A stretch of DNA of 64,000 nucleotides from Desulfosediminicola ganghwensis (GTDB taxonomy: Bacteria; Desulfobacterota; Desulfobulbia; Desulfobulbales; Desulfocapsaceae): the NCBI RefSeq assembly GCF_005116675.2, contig NZ_CP050699.1, positions 2,875,001 to 2,939,000 of the forward strand. The letters are read 5' to 3'. Below the pieces are notes generated by a model. That model ran no database searches and had not been told where the DNA came from. It saw nothing but the letters and a program-made list of their open reading frames with translations. Numbering within the stretch: the stretch's first letter is position 1; each line of letters begins with the position of its first letter. Both the position numbers and the translations under genes were made by a program. Shown piece after piece: positions 18,050 through 26,981 of this stretch.

Positions 18050-19087
18050 TTAGTTACCAAGAGTCTCGCGAACCTTGGCAAGGTAGTCAGGTCCAATCTT
18101 CTGTCCCCATTTGTTCAGAACCGGTTCTGCCTGATTTTTAAGGGCAACGATTTCCGCATCTGACAATTTGATGAATTCGACACCGGCTTCTTTGGCCTTA
18201 GCTACCTGTGCATCATGCTGCTGACGGGTAAGAGCACGTGTTTTCTCGCTTTCCTCCTTGATAACACTGAGGAAAGTTTCCTGCAAGTCTTTTGGCAGCT
18301 TGTTCAGCCAGCGCTTGTTCACCAGGTGAATAAAAAGGCCCTGGGCATAATTCAACTCAGTGAAGTTTTTAGCAATTGTAAACTTCTTGGTGATGTTGCA
18401 GACAATGGCGGTGTGATCGAGACCGGTTATAACTCCGGTCTGGAGTGCCTGGGGGACATCAGGCCAAGGCATAACGGTGAACTTCAGGCCCCAGGCCTTA
18501 TATGCATCGGTGTTGACCGGGGCTTCGGCGATACGGAAGTTTACGTCCTTGGCATCGGAGTTGGTGCGAACGGGACTGGTTGTCGCCCAGCCGTAAGGAC
18601 CATAACCGGTAATGTCGGCGACAATGAGACCCTGGCGTTGTGCACCATTGGCGAAAGGCTCCCAGAGCTCGGGGGTATTTCTAAAGGTATCGAGCTTATC
18701 GAAGGTATCTATCACATAGGGAAGATTGACGATGCCGAGGCGATCAGAGACGTTTGCTGCAGCAACAGAGGAGGAGAGCATTCCCTGTACTGCACCGATT
18801 TTCAGCTTGCTGATAACATCCTTTTCACCGCCGAGCTGGGCAAGAGGTCGATAATCAACGTAGATTTTTCCATTTGTTTTCTCCCATACCGCATCGCGGA
18901 TGCGGTAGCCCACGGCAACACCTTCGATTACCGGGTGGCTGATGTTGGAGAGTATGTACGTATACTCAGCCGTGCTTGGGTCAAAATTAGGTTTCCAGGC
19001 CGCAAGCGGATCTTTTTTCCCTTCTGCCATGACAGTTGCTGGCAGAACCAAGCAGGACATCAGGATCGCAACAAAAAGCTTTTTCAT
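18050..19087 (-). CDS. dctP: TRAP transporter substrate-binding protein DctP (first copy)
   Basis: A periplasmic solute receptor of 345 residues in the DctP family. The signal peptide ends at PATVMA. The ligand-site region includes NFRIAEAPVNTDAYKAWG (about 183-200; the Arg normally salt-bridges a substrate carboxylate) and PWPDVPQALQTGVITGLDH (about 206-224). GAGGAGAAG precedes the ATG. It heads the leftward cluster dctP-dctQ-dctM-usp and is about two-thirds identical by eye to the protein encoded on the opposite side of the shared upstream region. The ligand is probably an organic acid; identity unknown. Confidence 0.93.
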   Translation of the reverse strand: MKKLFVAILMSCLVLPATVMAEGKKDPLAAWKPNFDPSTAEYTYILSNISHPVIEGVAVGYRIRDAVWEKTNGKIYVDYRPLAQLGGEKDVISKLKIGAVQGMLSSSVAAANVSDRLGIVNLPYVIDTFDKLDTFRNTPELWEPFANGAQRQGLIVADITGYGPYGWATTSPVRTNSDAKDVNFRIAEAPVNTDAYKAWGLKFTVMPWPDVPQALQTGVITGLDHTAIVCNITKKFTIAKNFTELNYAQGLFIHLVNKRWLNKLPKDLQETFLSVIKEESEKTRALTRQQHDAQVAKAKEAGVEFIKLSDAEIVALKNQAEPVLNKWGQKIGPDYLAKVRETLGN

Positions 19088-19450
19088 CGTTTTCTTCTCC
19101 TCACGTAGGGGATTATCCTTAATGGAAAAAATCTTTAACCACGAAAGATATGAATTTTGTTCATTATGTAGCGAAACTGCTTAACACGAATTGTTCAGTA
19201 TTTCAAATTAAAAATTAATGAAATAAGGTTTGTCGAGCATAAAAGCGAACAAAGTTAATCCACGAGGGTGCCGTTGCTTAATTAGCTGTTTTTGAAACCA
19301 GGAGTCTTGTGGCGTCGATTATTAATATAGTTACAGCTGATGAAGTTTTTTTGTTGTATCCATTTGCATTTTCAAGGAAAATGCATGGCGTTGGTGTTTT
19401 GGTTCCGGTAGCTTTCTCTTCTCAAAGACTGACCTTTTCAAGGAGAAAAA
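19088..19450. other. Divergent control region between two dctP paralogues
   Basis: About 360 bp of AT-rich DNA separating two divergently transcribed dctP genes; both promoters should lie here. An inverted repeat TATTTCA-N13-TGAAATA at 19199-19225 is a candidate operator. No gene was recognised. Confidence 0.6.
19199..19225. promoter_or_regulatory. Candidate operator (inverted repeat) in the dctP divergent region
   Basis: TATTTCA and TGAAATA form a perfect 7-bp inverted repeat with a 13-bp AT spacer, placed between the two divergent start codons. It may be an operator. The composition is AT-rich, so chance is possible, and no matching regulator gene is adjacent. Confidence 0.3.
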
Positions 19451-20494
19451 ATGAATACAATCAAGCCGGTTATACTGCGTGTGTGCGTGGCTGTTTGGGT
19501 GCTTTTGGCATCAGTCCAGTTTTCTTTTGCCAGTGATCCTTTGGAGCAATGGAAACCCTCTTTTGACCCAGCAGGTGCCAAGTATACCTATCTGCTCTCA
19601 TGTGTTGGGCATCCGGCTATTGAGGGTGTTGCCGTAGGTTTTAAAATTCGTGACAGGGTCTGGCAGGAAACCGGAGGCCAGCTTTATGTGGACTTTCGGC
19701 CATTGAGTCAATTGGGTGGTGAGAAAGATGTTATAAACAAACTGAAATTCGGGGCAATACAGGGCATGATGACTTCGTCGGTTGCTGCGGCAAACATCGC
19801 ACCTGAACTCGGTATTGTCAATCTCCCCTATGTCGTCGACACTTTTGATAAGCTCAATTCTTTTCGTAGTACCCCTGCAACCTGGGAGCCGTTTCGGGAC
19901 GCGGCGCTTTCTAAAAATATTCAGGTAGTAGATTTCACCGGCTATGGAAGTTATGGCTGGGCCACAACCAGGCCTGTGAAGACGCTTGCAGATGCCAAAG
20001 GGGTGAATTTTCGTATCGCCCAAGCACCTGTAAATATAGACTCCTATAAAGCCTGGGGCCTGAAGTTTGCAGTTCTGCCATGGCCTGATGTGCCACAGGC
20101 GTTGCAGACCGGCGTAATTGACGGTCTTGATCACACTCCGATCGTTTGCAATATTTCAAAAAAATTTACTGTTGCCCGCTATTATACCGAGCTTGATTAT
20201 GCGCAGGGACTTTATGTACATATGGTAAACAGTCGATGGCTCAAGAAGCTCCCCCAGGATATTCGTGAAATCCTGCTGCGGGTAATCGCCGAGGAGAGCG
20301 CCGCTGCCCGTGAAAAAACCCGTCTCCAGCAGAACAATGAAATTGCTGCAGCAAAAGCTGATGGAGTAACCTTTTTCACCTTAAGCGAGGAGGATCGTCA
20401 GATAATGCTGAAGAACACCGAAAAAGTATATTCAGCCTGGGAGAAAAAGATCGGTAGTGATTATCTTGCCACTGTACGTGAAGCACTCAGGTAG
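19451..20494 (+). CDS. dctP: TRAP transporter substrate-binding protein DctP (second copy)
   Basis: A 347-residue paralogue of the divergent DctP. The signal peptide ends near SVQFSFA. It shares the ligand-site blocks NFRIAQAPVNIDSYKAWG and PWPDVPQALQTGVIDGLDH. AAGGAG lies 5 nt before the ATG. No permease genes accompany it and a terminator follows, so it is a single-gene unit that probably feeds the nearby DctQM. Two receptors for one permease would widen the substrate range or allow differential control. That sharing is inferred. Confidence 0.92.
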   Translation: MNTIKPVILRVCVAVWVLLASVQFSFASDPLEQWKPSFDPAGAKYTYLLSCVGHPAIEGVAVGFKIRDRVWQETGGQLYVDFRPLSQLGGEKDVINKLKFGAIQGMMTSSVAAANIAPELGIVNLPYVVDTFDKLNSFRSTPATWEPFRDAALSKNIQVVDFTGYGSYGWATTRPVKTLADAKGVNFRIAQAPVNIDSYKAWGLKFAVLPWPDVPQALQTGVIDGLDHTPIVCNISKKFTVARYYTELDYAQGLYVHMVNSRWLKKLPQDIREILLRVIAEESAAAREKTRLQQNNEIAAAKADGVTFFTLSEEDRQIMLKNTEKVYSAWEKKIGSDYLATVREALR

Positions 20495-20581
20495 CAGGGG
20501 CAGGGATAATAAAAATACCTGAACAGCTTAAGAATAAAGATAAAAATACGTTTTAATTCTGAACGGTTCAGGGGTATGCTT

Positions 20582-20620
20582 AAGGGGCTTGGTGCATTCG
20601 CCAAGCCCTTTAATTTTTTT
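20582..20620 (+). terminator. Rho-independent terminator after second dctP
   Basis: AAGGGGCTTGG pairs with CCAAGCCCTT around an 8-nt loop, followed by TAATTTTTTT. It lies before the RNase PH start used here and shows that longer upstream starts for that gene are unlikely. Confidence 0.9.
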
Positions 20621-20707
20621 AAGATAACAGAAGAAGGGAATCCGAAATGCTACGAGAGGTGTTGGGTTACCAATCAAGAGTTCATATCAGAAGTAAGGAA
20701 GTACCTT

Positions 20708-21406
20708 ATGAAAAGATCGTTTAACAGGGCTGCTGATGGATTGCGCCCGGTATCAATAGAGCGTGGGATTCAACTTAATGCGGACGCTTCCATCCTAATC
20801 AAAATGGGCAACACCCATGTTATCTGCGGGTTGACCATCGAAGAAAAGGTTCCTCCCTTCCTTGAAGGAAAAGGGCAGGGGTGGATCACGGCCGAGTACG
20901 GCATGCTGCCCTGTGCGACCAGTGGCCGTTATCGGCGGGAAACAAACGGCAGGTCCGGCAGAACCTCAGAAATTCAACGCTTGATCGGCAGAAGCCTCCG
21001 GATGATGGTGGACCTTAAGTCTATCGGCGAGCGGACTCTGAGAGTGGATTGTGATGTGCTGAATGCTGATGGCGGAACCAGGACCGCATCCATTACAGGT
21101 GGTGCTTTGGTGGTGCGTGATGGACTCAGGAAACTGGTTGCCGCAGGCAAGTTGGAGACAATGCCGGAAATTCAGCCGGTGGCAGCGATTTCAGCCGGTA
21201 TTGTTGATGGAGTTCCGGTGCTGGATCTCGATTATGTAGAAGATTCCTCAGCTGAGACCGACGCCAATTTCGTAATGGCCGGTGATGGATGCTGGATTGA
21301 AATTCAGGGAACCGCAGAAGGAGTGCCTTTTGCCGAAGAAGAGTTTTTGAAAGTAATGGGCATTGCCAGAAAGGGTATCAACGAACTCTTTACGTATTGG
21401 GATTGA
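20708..21406 (+). CDS. rph: Ribonuclease PH
   Basis: A phosphorolytic 3'-to-5' exoribonuclease that trims tRNA 3' ends using phosphate; it acts as a hexamer in the cytoplasm. The 232-residue product starts [20 protein letters not shown], the canonical N-terminus, and carries the active-site stretch [20 protein letters not shown] (about residues 76-95) with its arginines, then [19 protein letters not shown] with the catalytic Asp. AAGGAAG lies 5 nt before the ATG. The same frame extends 132 bp upstream, but this would run through a terminator. It is slightly shorter than the usual 238-240 residues. Confidence 0.95.
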   Translation: MKRSFNRAADGLRPVSIERGIQLNADASILIKMGNTHVICGLTIEEKVPPFLEGKGQGWITAEYGMLPCATSGRYRRETNGRSGRTSEIQRLIGRSLRMMVDLKSIGERTLRVDCDVLNADGGTRTASITGGALVVRDGLRKLVAAGKLETMPEIQPVAAISAGIVDGVPVLDLDYVEDSSAETDANFVMAGDGCWIEIQGTAEGVPFAEEEFLKVMGIARKGINELFTYWD

Positions 21407-21440
21407 TGATATTCAGCAGAAGGTGGCAGTATGGGCGCGA

Positions 21441-21579
21441 ATGAAAGAAAAGATAAGAAGAGGGCAACCACAACCTATTCGTGGCACCAGAGAGTGGGTT
21501 GTAGCCAATATCGATTGCTGTACCGGTTGCTCCCATGACTGACTGCCGTTACTGCTATGCTCACAGGTCAGACGGATGA
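21441..21579 (+). pseudogene. Remnant of a radical SAM protein, frameshifted in its iron-sulfur motif
   Basis: From an ATG the frame reads MKEKIRRGQPQPIRGTREW and then VVANIDCCTGCSHD before a stop. In the next frame it continues at once as CRYCYAHRSDG and stops again. Joined, CTGCSHDCRYCY resembles the radical SAM cysteine motif in its CxxxCxxC spacing. The break lies at GACTGACTGC (about 21538-21547), where removing one 4-bp copy restores the frame, so a tandem duplication is the likely lesion. The rest of the gene (normally 250 residues or more) is missing, so it should be non-functional. A sequencing error could explain the frameshift but not the truncation. Confidence 0.6.
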
Positions 21580-21694
21580 GAGAGTTTTTGAGATTTATGC
21601 GGAATTGAAAAATGAACCATTAGTGAGATGGAGAGAGCAGATGAAAGCGGTGTTGGGGCTTGCACTACTCGGCCTGCCAGGTCTGGATCAATAA
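21557..21694 (+). pseudogene. 45-codon open frame, possible gene fragment
   Basis: An ATG-initiated frame in a third phase overlaps the end of the radical SAM remnant and contains TDERVFEIYAELKNEPLVRW, which has protein-like composition. It has no Shine-Dalgarno site and no family I recognise. It may be a leftover of another deleted gene or chance. Confidence 0.25.
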
Positions 21695-21756
21695 ATATTT
21701 GCTCTTCACATAAAAAAACGTAATGATATCAGAGCAATTTAATGAATGAGGCTTAG

Positions 21757-22341
21757 ATGAGAAAAAAGTACTGTGCGGTGACGGACAGTGAAGATATTAG
21801 CAGAATTCTGGAACGTTGCCGCATCGGTCGACTCGCCACCAATGGTGTAGACGGGTTCCCGTACATCGTGCCGCTGAACTTTGTCTACTGGCGGGGTTCT
21901 GTCTATTTTCATTGTGCCCGAAAAGGGGAGAAAATGGATAATATCAAGCGGGACCCGAAAGTCTGTTTCGAAGTGGATATTCCGCTCTCCTATGTTGGGC
22001 GGGAATGCAACTCACAGCTTCCACCTTGCCAGGTGCACCAACTGTATCATTCGGTAATTCTCCGCGGACTTGCCGAAATTGTTGAGGATATAGATGAAAA
22101 GGTCGCGGCATTGAATGCGCTGATGGCACGTCATGAAGAGCGACCGGATTTCGATGAAATTAAGGCTGATATGACAGGTGTGAAAATCTGTAACGTTGTT
22201 GCCGTTCGGGTAGAATCGATTACGGCTAAATCAGATTTGCTGCAAAAGAAGACAGATGATGAGAAGAACCATGTCGCTGAGTATCTGGCACGGCGTGATT
22301 TGCCTGGCGACTCAGAAGCTGCGAGTCTGCTTAGGCGGTAA
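21757..22341 (+). CDS. Pyridoxamine 5'-phosphate oxidase-like flavin split-barrel protein
   Basis: A 194-residue cytoplasmic protein of the FMN-binding split-barrel fold, closest in pattern to the NimA/nitroimidazole-resistance-like group. Features are GRLATNGVDGFPYIVPLNFVYW (about residues 27-48), VYFHCARKGEKMDNIKRDPKVCFEVD (about 50-75) and the C-terminal VVAVRVESITAKS. Such proteins reduce or bind small molecules using FMN or F420; the substrate is not predictable. The Shine-Dalgarno site (GAGG) is weak. It stands between the decayed region and the large membrane protein. Confidence 0.85.
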   Translation: MRKKYCAVTDSEDISRILERCRIGRLATNGVDGFPYIVPLNFVYWRGSVYFHCARKGEKMDNIKRDPKVCFEVDIPLSYVGRECNSQLPPCQVHQLYHSVILRGLAEIVEDIDEKVAALNALMARHEERPDFDEIKADMTGVKICNVVAVRVESITAKSDLLQKKTDDEKNHVAEYLARRDLPGDSEAASLLRR

Positions 22342-22425
22342 GTTTCGGTACTGCAGTATTTACAGTTCATAAAATGTGTGGTGACGGGTTGTTGTGATAG
22401 TCAAAAATTACTGAGCGTATTTATG

Positions 22426-25146
22426 CATCTTGTTCTAATTGTTGTTTCTGCAATAGTTACGGCTGTATTTCTTGGCTGGGGTGGTCTTGTTGTGGGTGGC
22501 CTGCTCGGTTATTGCCTGGCGGAAGTGGTTGGCTTGAAAAAGCGATTGCTCGAGCTTGAAGAAAGGTTGAGTGATTCAACTCAGGCTGTCCGGGCAGAGA
22601 CGACTCCAGTTGCAACCGAAAGCAGGTCTGTTGCGGCAAAGATACCTACCAAAGACAGAAATAGTGTTGAGAAAGTAGCATCACAACCAGATTTTCCTGA
22701 AGAAGAGGTCGTTTTTGCTGTAGCCTCTGGGGATGAAAGGGCGGGCATGTCTGCATCTCATGAGGACAATTCTGATGAACAACCTGTGACGTCATCCCTG
22801 CCGGATAAGCTGACTGCAGCCATTAAGCGTTTTTTCACAGAGGGAAATCCCGTAGTGAAAATCGGGCTTGTCGTCCTCTTTTTCGGGGTGGCATTTTTGT
22901 TGAAATATGCCGCAGACAGGAGCCTGCTCTCCATTGGGGCCAGACTTATTTTGACGGCATCAGGTGGAGTATCTCTCGTCTTACTCGGCTGGCGACTGCG
23001 GAATCGCCCCCTCGGGTATGGGCTTGGCTTGCAGGGAGGCGGTATTGGTATTCTCTATATAACCGCTTTTGCGGCGGCCAAGCTCTATGCGCTCATCCCA
23101 TTGTCGGCAGCTCTCTTCATTCTGGTCGGAATGGTGATTTTTTCAGGTGTTCTGGCTTTGGCCCAAAGTGCGAGGGTGCTTGCCGCGATGGGCGTCATCG
23201 GTGGCTTTCTCGCCCCGGTGCTGATGTCGACAGGAGCTGGTGATCATGTTTTGCTGTTCTCATATTATGCTGTTTTGAATATAGGAATATTCGCTATTGC
23301 CCTGTTCAAGACTTGGCGGGAACTGAACCTGATAGGTTTCTTTTTCACTTTCGGTATCGGCTCATACTGGATATTGGATCGATACTCAGCCGCTCATTTC
23401 AATACCACCGAGCCTTTTCTTATTCTCTTTTTCGTGCTCTATGTTGCTATTGCAGTACTTTTTGCTCTCAGGCAGCCGGTTAGATTGAAGGGTGTAATTG
23501 ACGGACCCATAGTTTTTGGCACGCCGATCGTGGCCTCGATGCAACAGTACCAGCTGGTCTCTGAGAGTGAATACGGTATGGCTGTGAGTTTTCTGGCAGC
23601 CGGCGTAATGTATCTGCTTCTAGCCCTGTTTCTTCGGCGAAGTGACAGGAGAGAGGGGGCAGGGTCCCGTGTGCTGTCAGAAGCCTTTCTGGCTTTGGGT
23701 GTAGTTGGAGTAAGCATGTCGATTCCTCTCGCTTTCGACAGTAAGGTAACTGTCGCTGCCTGGGCGCTTGAAGGTGCGGCTCTGGTTTGGGTGGGGGTTC
23801 GACAATCCCGTCTGCTTGCCAGGATTTTTGGATTACTACTCCAGTTCGGCGCGGGGTTTATCTTTCTTGCGAGCGTGTTTTATCCGTTTGGTTCCACGCC
23901 GTACATCAATCATTATTTTCTGGGGTGTGCCTGGATAGGAACCGGTGCACTCTTTTCCAGTTATTGGCTCTATCGTAGAAAGGACATCTCGTTGAGCTGG
24001 GAACAGTACCTGTGCTGGCCATTGCTTATCTGGGGAACTGTCTGGTGGTACTACGGTGGTTTCCGGGAATCGACAAGACATTTCGAATATCTGCGCGATC
24101 ACAACGCCTTGCTGTTATTTGCATCGGCACTGACCATGCTGCTTTCCATTGCCGCGAGAAAATGTAACTGGAAGCAGCTTGCAGTGGCTCAATGCCAGTT
24201 CCTGCCGGTCCTCCTCTTCTGCGGGGTGGTTGGTTTGCTGGCAGACGATGGCCTGGAGCATCTCTTTGCCGGTTGGGGGGCGATGGTCTGGGCTGTAGCA
24301 ATTTTCACCCAGCACCGGATGCTGCAACAGTTCGATCTATTGTGGCCGAAGAGGTTGGCTGGTTCCTGGCATGGTGCAGGTTTCTTGTTGATGTTGCTGC
24401 TATTGTGTTATGAGTTGAGTTGGTATGTTGCCAATACAGGCTTTTCAGAGGTGTGGCAGGTTGTCGTCTGGGGCGTATTCCCCGCGCTGGTCCTGCAATT
24501 ACTTATTCGTTTTGGGGCACGCCTGGCCTGGCCGGTTCAGCGTTGGTCTGAATATTATCTTGGTATCGTTCCCACGGTAATAGCTACTGCACTCATTGGC
24601 TGGCTGATGTGGAGCATGACCAGCAGTGGCGAGGCGATGGTCTGGGGATGGTTGCCTTTGCTGAATGTATTGGAATTGTCGCAGATATGTGTTTTTCTTT
24701 CCCTCCTGGGCTGGTTCATTGCCTGCAAAAGAGAGCACTGTCATCTGCCGCTGCCAATGCGACCGGCAGCTATCGGCTGGATCTTTTCTTTTTGTGTTTT
24801 CCTCTGGGCGAATAGTATAGTCGCCCACGCCGTGCATCATTGGACCGGTATCGCCTATCACCTGGAACCGCTCTATCAGTCTGTCGTGTTTCAGGCAGCG
24901 GTCGCCGGGCTATGGAGTATGATTGCCCTCGGGGTTACTCTCTGGTCTTCCAGATCCGGCAGCAGAGTTCTCTGGATAAGCGGTGCAGTTCTTATTGGCT
25001 GCGTGGTTGTAAAGTTGTTTGTGATTGATCTTTCTGGAACAGAAACCATAGCTCGTATCGTTTCTTTTCTGGTAGTTGGAGCGTTGATGCTGGTGATTGG
25101 CTATATCTCACCGATGCCGCCTGCTGAAGAGCGGGATACGGTCTAA
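22426..25146 (+). CDS. DUF2339-type polytopic membrane protein
   Basis: A very large inner-membrane protein (906 residues from this start). After a first hydrophobic stretch (LIVVSAIVTAVFLGWGGLVV) comes a charged, coiled region (KKRLLELEERLSD) and a linker up to about residue 125. Then about 25 closely spaced helices follow, beginning FFTEGNPVVKIGLVVLFFGVAFLLKYAADRS, the most conserved part of DUF2339 proteins. The function of the family is unknown. An upstream in-frame GTG would add 16 residues; I chose the ATG at the first hydrophobic segment, though neither start has a good ribosome-binding site. It appears monocistronic. Confidence 0.85.
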   Translation, partial: HLVLIVVSAIVTAVFLGWGGLVVGGLLGYCLAEVVGLKKRLLELEERLSDSTQAVRAETTPVATESRSVAAKIPTKDRNSVEKVASQPDFPEEEVVFAVASGDERAGMSASHEDNSDEQPVTSSLPDKLTAAIKRFFTEGNPVVKIGLVVLFFGVAFLLKYAADRSLLSIGARLILTASGGVSLVLLGWRLRNRPLGYGLGLQGGGIGILYITAFAAAKLYALIPLSAALFILVGMVIFSGVLALAQSARVLAAMGVIGGFLAPVLMSTGAGDHVLLFSYYAVLNIGIFAIALFKTWRELNLIGFFFTFGIGSYWILDRYSAAHFNTTEPFLILFFVLYVAIAVLFALRQPVRLKGVIDGPIVFGTPIVASMQQYQLVSESEYGMAVSFLAAGVMYLLLALFLRRSDRREGAGSRVLSEAFLALGVVGVSMSIPLAFDSKVTVAAWALEGAALVWVGVRQSRLLARIFGLLLQFGAGFIFLASVFYPFGSTPYINHYFLGCAWIGTGALFSSYWLYRRKDISLSWEQYLCWPLLIWGTVWWYYGGFRESTRHFEYLRDHNALLLFASALTMLLSIAARKCNWKQLAVAQCQFLPVLLFCGVVGLLADDGLEHLFAGWGAMVWAVAIFTQHRMLQQFDLLWPKRLAGSWHGAGFLLMLLLLCYELSWYVANTGFSEVWQVVVWGVFPALVLQLLIRFGARLAWPVQRWSEYYLGIVPTVIATALIGWLMWSMTSSGEAMVWGWLPLLNVLELSQICVFLSLLGWFIACKREHCHLPLPMRPAAIGWIFSFCVFLWANSIVAHAVHHWTGIAYHLEPLYQSVVFQAAVAGLWSMIALGVTLWSSRSGSRVLWISGAVLIGCVVVKLFVIDLSGTETIARIVSFLVVGALMLVIGYISPMPPAEERDTV

Positions 25147-25798
25147 CCTGGCTGGAGACGTATTTGGGAAGGGGTGATGGCTGATTGATCCGGGTCTGTC
25201 TTTGCCTCATCACGTGAGCTTGGGTTGCCGGCAATTGTCCCCTTGATTGGTTGTAGATCAGATCTTGCAGCTGCACCCCTCTTCGTCTCCGGGCCTCAAT
25301 AACCTGCTGATAACCAGCGAGTCCTTCCTGGTATTGGCAGGCTGTACAGTTCTGTTCTCAAGTGCCCGGGGTGATTCGGGCGAGTACTGTACCTCTGGTA
25401 ACCTCGTCGCCTTTTGCGTCTCAAAGTTCGATAAGTCTGCTGTTAACCTGACCTGAGGAATGGGTGGGGTTTGCGGTTGTAGCTTTATTCCTGAGCAATT
25501 GAGAAGAAAAAAATAAAAAATATGGGTATATAGCGAAGTTTAAGGATATGACCTGTATTTTAGGGCAATACAGGGTGTTGAGCAGAGTGATCAGGTAGCT
25601 GAATTCGTCCTGCATTGGTACCATGCAACGAAATATCGGTTGTCGAAAGTTTTGTAAAAAGCCTATCATGTCAATGATGTTGTATTGGGAAAGCCTTTTT
25701 CTGGTTTTTCGGAAACGCAACTATTTTTCGACAACCATATATACACCGGATGCAATTTCCCCAAACCATCTGAGTTGAAGAAGGAGAGAAAACATTTT
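25147..25798. other. Intergenic region with a distant inverted repeat
   Basis: About 650 bp without a gene between the DUF2339 protein and phospholipase A. GGTTGTCGAAA (25638-25648) and TTTCGACAACC (25726-25736) are perfect inverted copies 77 bp apart, directly upstream of the pldA leader. No terminator with a T run is clear after the DUF2339 gene. Confidence 0.6.
25638..25736. repeat. 11-bp inverted repeat upstream of pldA
   Basis: The two 11-bp arms at the ends of this interval are perfect inverted copies. They could be paired operators or close a long RNA hairpin in the pldA leader. Function unknown. Confidence 0.5.
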
Positions 25799-26845
25799 AT
25801 GCCATATTCGATATCAAGAAGAGGTAGGAGGCATGCTCAACTGTCGATTCTGATAGTTGTCTTAATCCACTTGATGGTTCCAGACTGCACATTCGCAAAA
25901 TATTCGGACCTGAATGACTGTTTGCTCCATCACTTTAAGACAGCACCGGATGAGATGACATTGGGGCAGATTCGTGAGGAGTGTATCAACATAATTGCGA
26001 TAAAAGACACCGCTGAAATGGCAGAGGTGGAAGCTGAAGGGCCTGTGGAAACACGTCTCAGAGTAGATCAGAAAAATGTATTGAAGCCATTTACCATTAT
26101 GGCGCACAGGCAGAATTATCTGCTGTTTGGTGTATACAATTTTCATGGTTACAGCTCTGAAGAATTCAGGGAGGCATTTGAAAATGAGGAAATTGATATT
26201 GAAGATACTGAAGCACAGTTTCAGCTCAGTATAAAAACGCCGCTGGCACTGGATCTCTTTGACAAGGGTATAGGGATCTGGGGTGCGTATACAGTTCGCT
26301 CTTTCTGGCAGGTGTATAATACTGAAATTTCATCACCGTTTCGTGAGACGAATCATGAGCCGGAAGTCTGGGTGCAGATGCAGCCTGAGTGGGAATTTTG
26401 GGGTTTGAAGGCCTCTGCCATTGGAGCTGGTATTAACCATCAGTCAAACGGCCAGGCGAGCACGCTGTCAAGAAGTTGGAACAGGCTTGTTGCGAGCATT
26501 GTTTTGGAGAAGGGGAATTTTGTTCTGGCTGTTAAGCCCTGGTACAGGATTCCTGAAAGTTCAAGTGATGATGACAATCCGGACATAACAGATTTTCTGG
26601 GGCATGGCGAATTACGCATAGCCTATAAACATGATAAGCATGTTTTCAGTTTGATGAGCAGAAACAACCTTGAATCAGGGTTTTCGAAAGGAGCGATTGA
26701 GCTCGGCTGGAGTTTCCCACTTTTCGATTATCCGTATCTCAAGGGGTATTTGCAGTACTTTTCGGGTTATGGCGAGAGCATGATCGATTACAATCGATAT
26801 GTAAACAGGCTGGGGGTAGGGATCCTGCTTACAGATTTGCTGTAA
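25799..26845 (+). CDS. pldA: Outer membrane phospholipase A
   Basis: An outer-membrane beta-barrel enzyme that hydrolyses phospholipids misplaced in the outer leaflet. The 348-residue precursor has a signal peptide ending at CTFA. The catalytic His and Ser lie in NHQSNGQASTLSRSWNRL (about residues 217-234), a close match to the OMPLA signature. A preceding extension of about 100 residues (SDLNDCLLHHF...) is longer than in E. coli. AAGGAG is 11 nt upstream of the ATG; a longer frame adds 38 residues that hide the signal peptide. It fits the many envelope-maintenance genes further right. Confidence 0.92.
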   Translation: MPYSISRRGRRHAQLSILIVVLIHLMVPDCTFAKYSDLNDCLLHHFKTAPDEMTLGQIREECINIIAIKDTAEMAEVEAEGPVETRLRVDQKNVLKPFTIMAHRQNYLLFGVYNFHGYSSEEFREAFENEEIDIEDTEAQFQLSIKTPLALDLFDKGIGIWGAYTVRSFWQVYNTEISSPFRETNHEPEVWVQMQPEWEFWGLKASAIGAGINHQSNGQASTLSRSWNRLVASIVLEKGNFVLAVKPWYRIPESSSDDDNPDITDFLGHGELRIAYKHDKHVFSLMSRNNLESGFSKGAIELGWSFPLFDYPYLKGYLQYFSGYGESMIDYNRYVNRLGVGILLTDLL

Positions 26846-26878
26846 ACTTTACGGCAAATCGGGCTGTAAGAAAGTATT

Positions 26879-26927
26879 TGATTCGCCCTGATCGCAACCT
26901 TTTTAAGCTGAAGATCAGGGCGAATCA
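26879..26927. terminator. Large perfect hairpin between convergent genes
   Basis: A 15-bp perfect inverted repeat (TGATTCGCCCTGATC and its complement) with a 19-nt loop lies between pldA and the leftward SYLF gene, making a bidirectional terminator likely. No strong T run follows. A second hairpin (GATTTGC/GCAAATC, inner GTAAA/TTTAC) spans the pldA stop codon. Confidence 0.6.
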
Positions 26928-26981
26928 GAAAGAAGTACTCCTCCTCTTCAGCCCGATGTTATAACAGACCCAATTTCAGGA

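Larger units (their letters stand above)
21407..21756. other. Gap holding decayed coding fragments
   Basis: Between rph and the flavin split-barrel gene there is no intact gene. It contains the radical SAM remnant and a 45-codon open frame, both listed separately. The rest shows nothing recognisable. Confidence 0.6.

Noticed and set aside
18215-19108. Rightward open frame of about 300 codons opposite dctP
   Set aside because: Antisense shadow of a well-supported binding-protein gene.
20576-20707. N-terminal extension of RNase PH
   Set aside because: It runs through a terminator hairpin and does not match the family; the internal ATG has a good ribosome-binding site.
21407-21756. Insertion-sequence scar around the radical SAM remnant
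   Set aside because: No terminal inverted repeats, target duplication or transposase fragment is visible.
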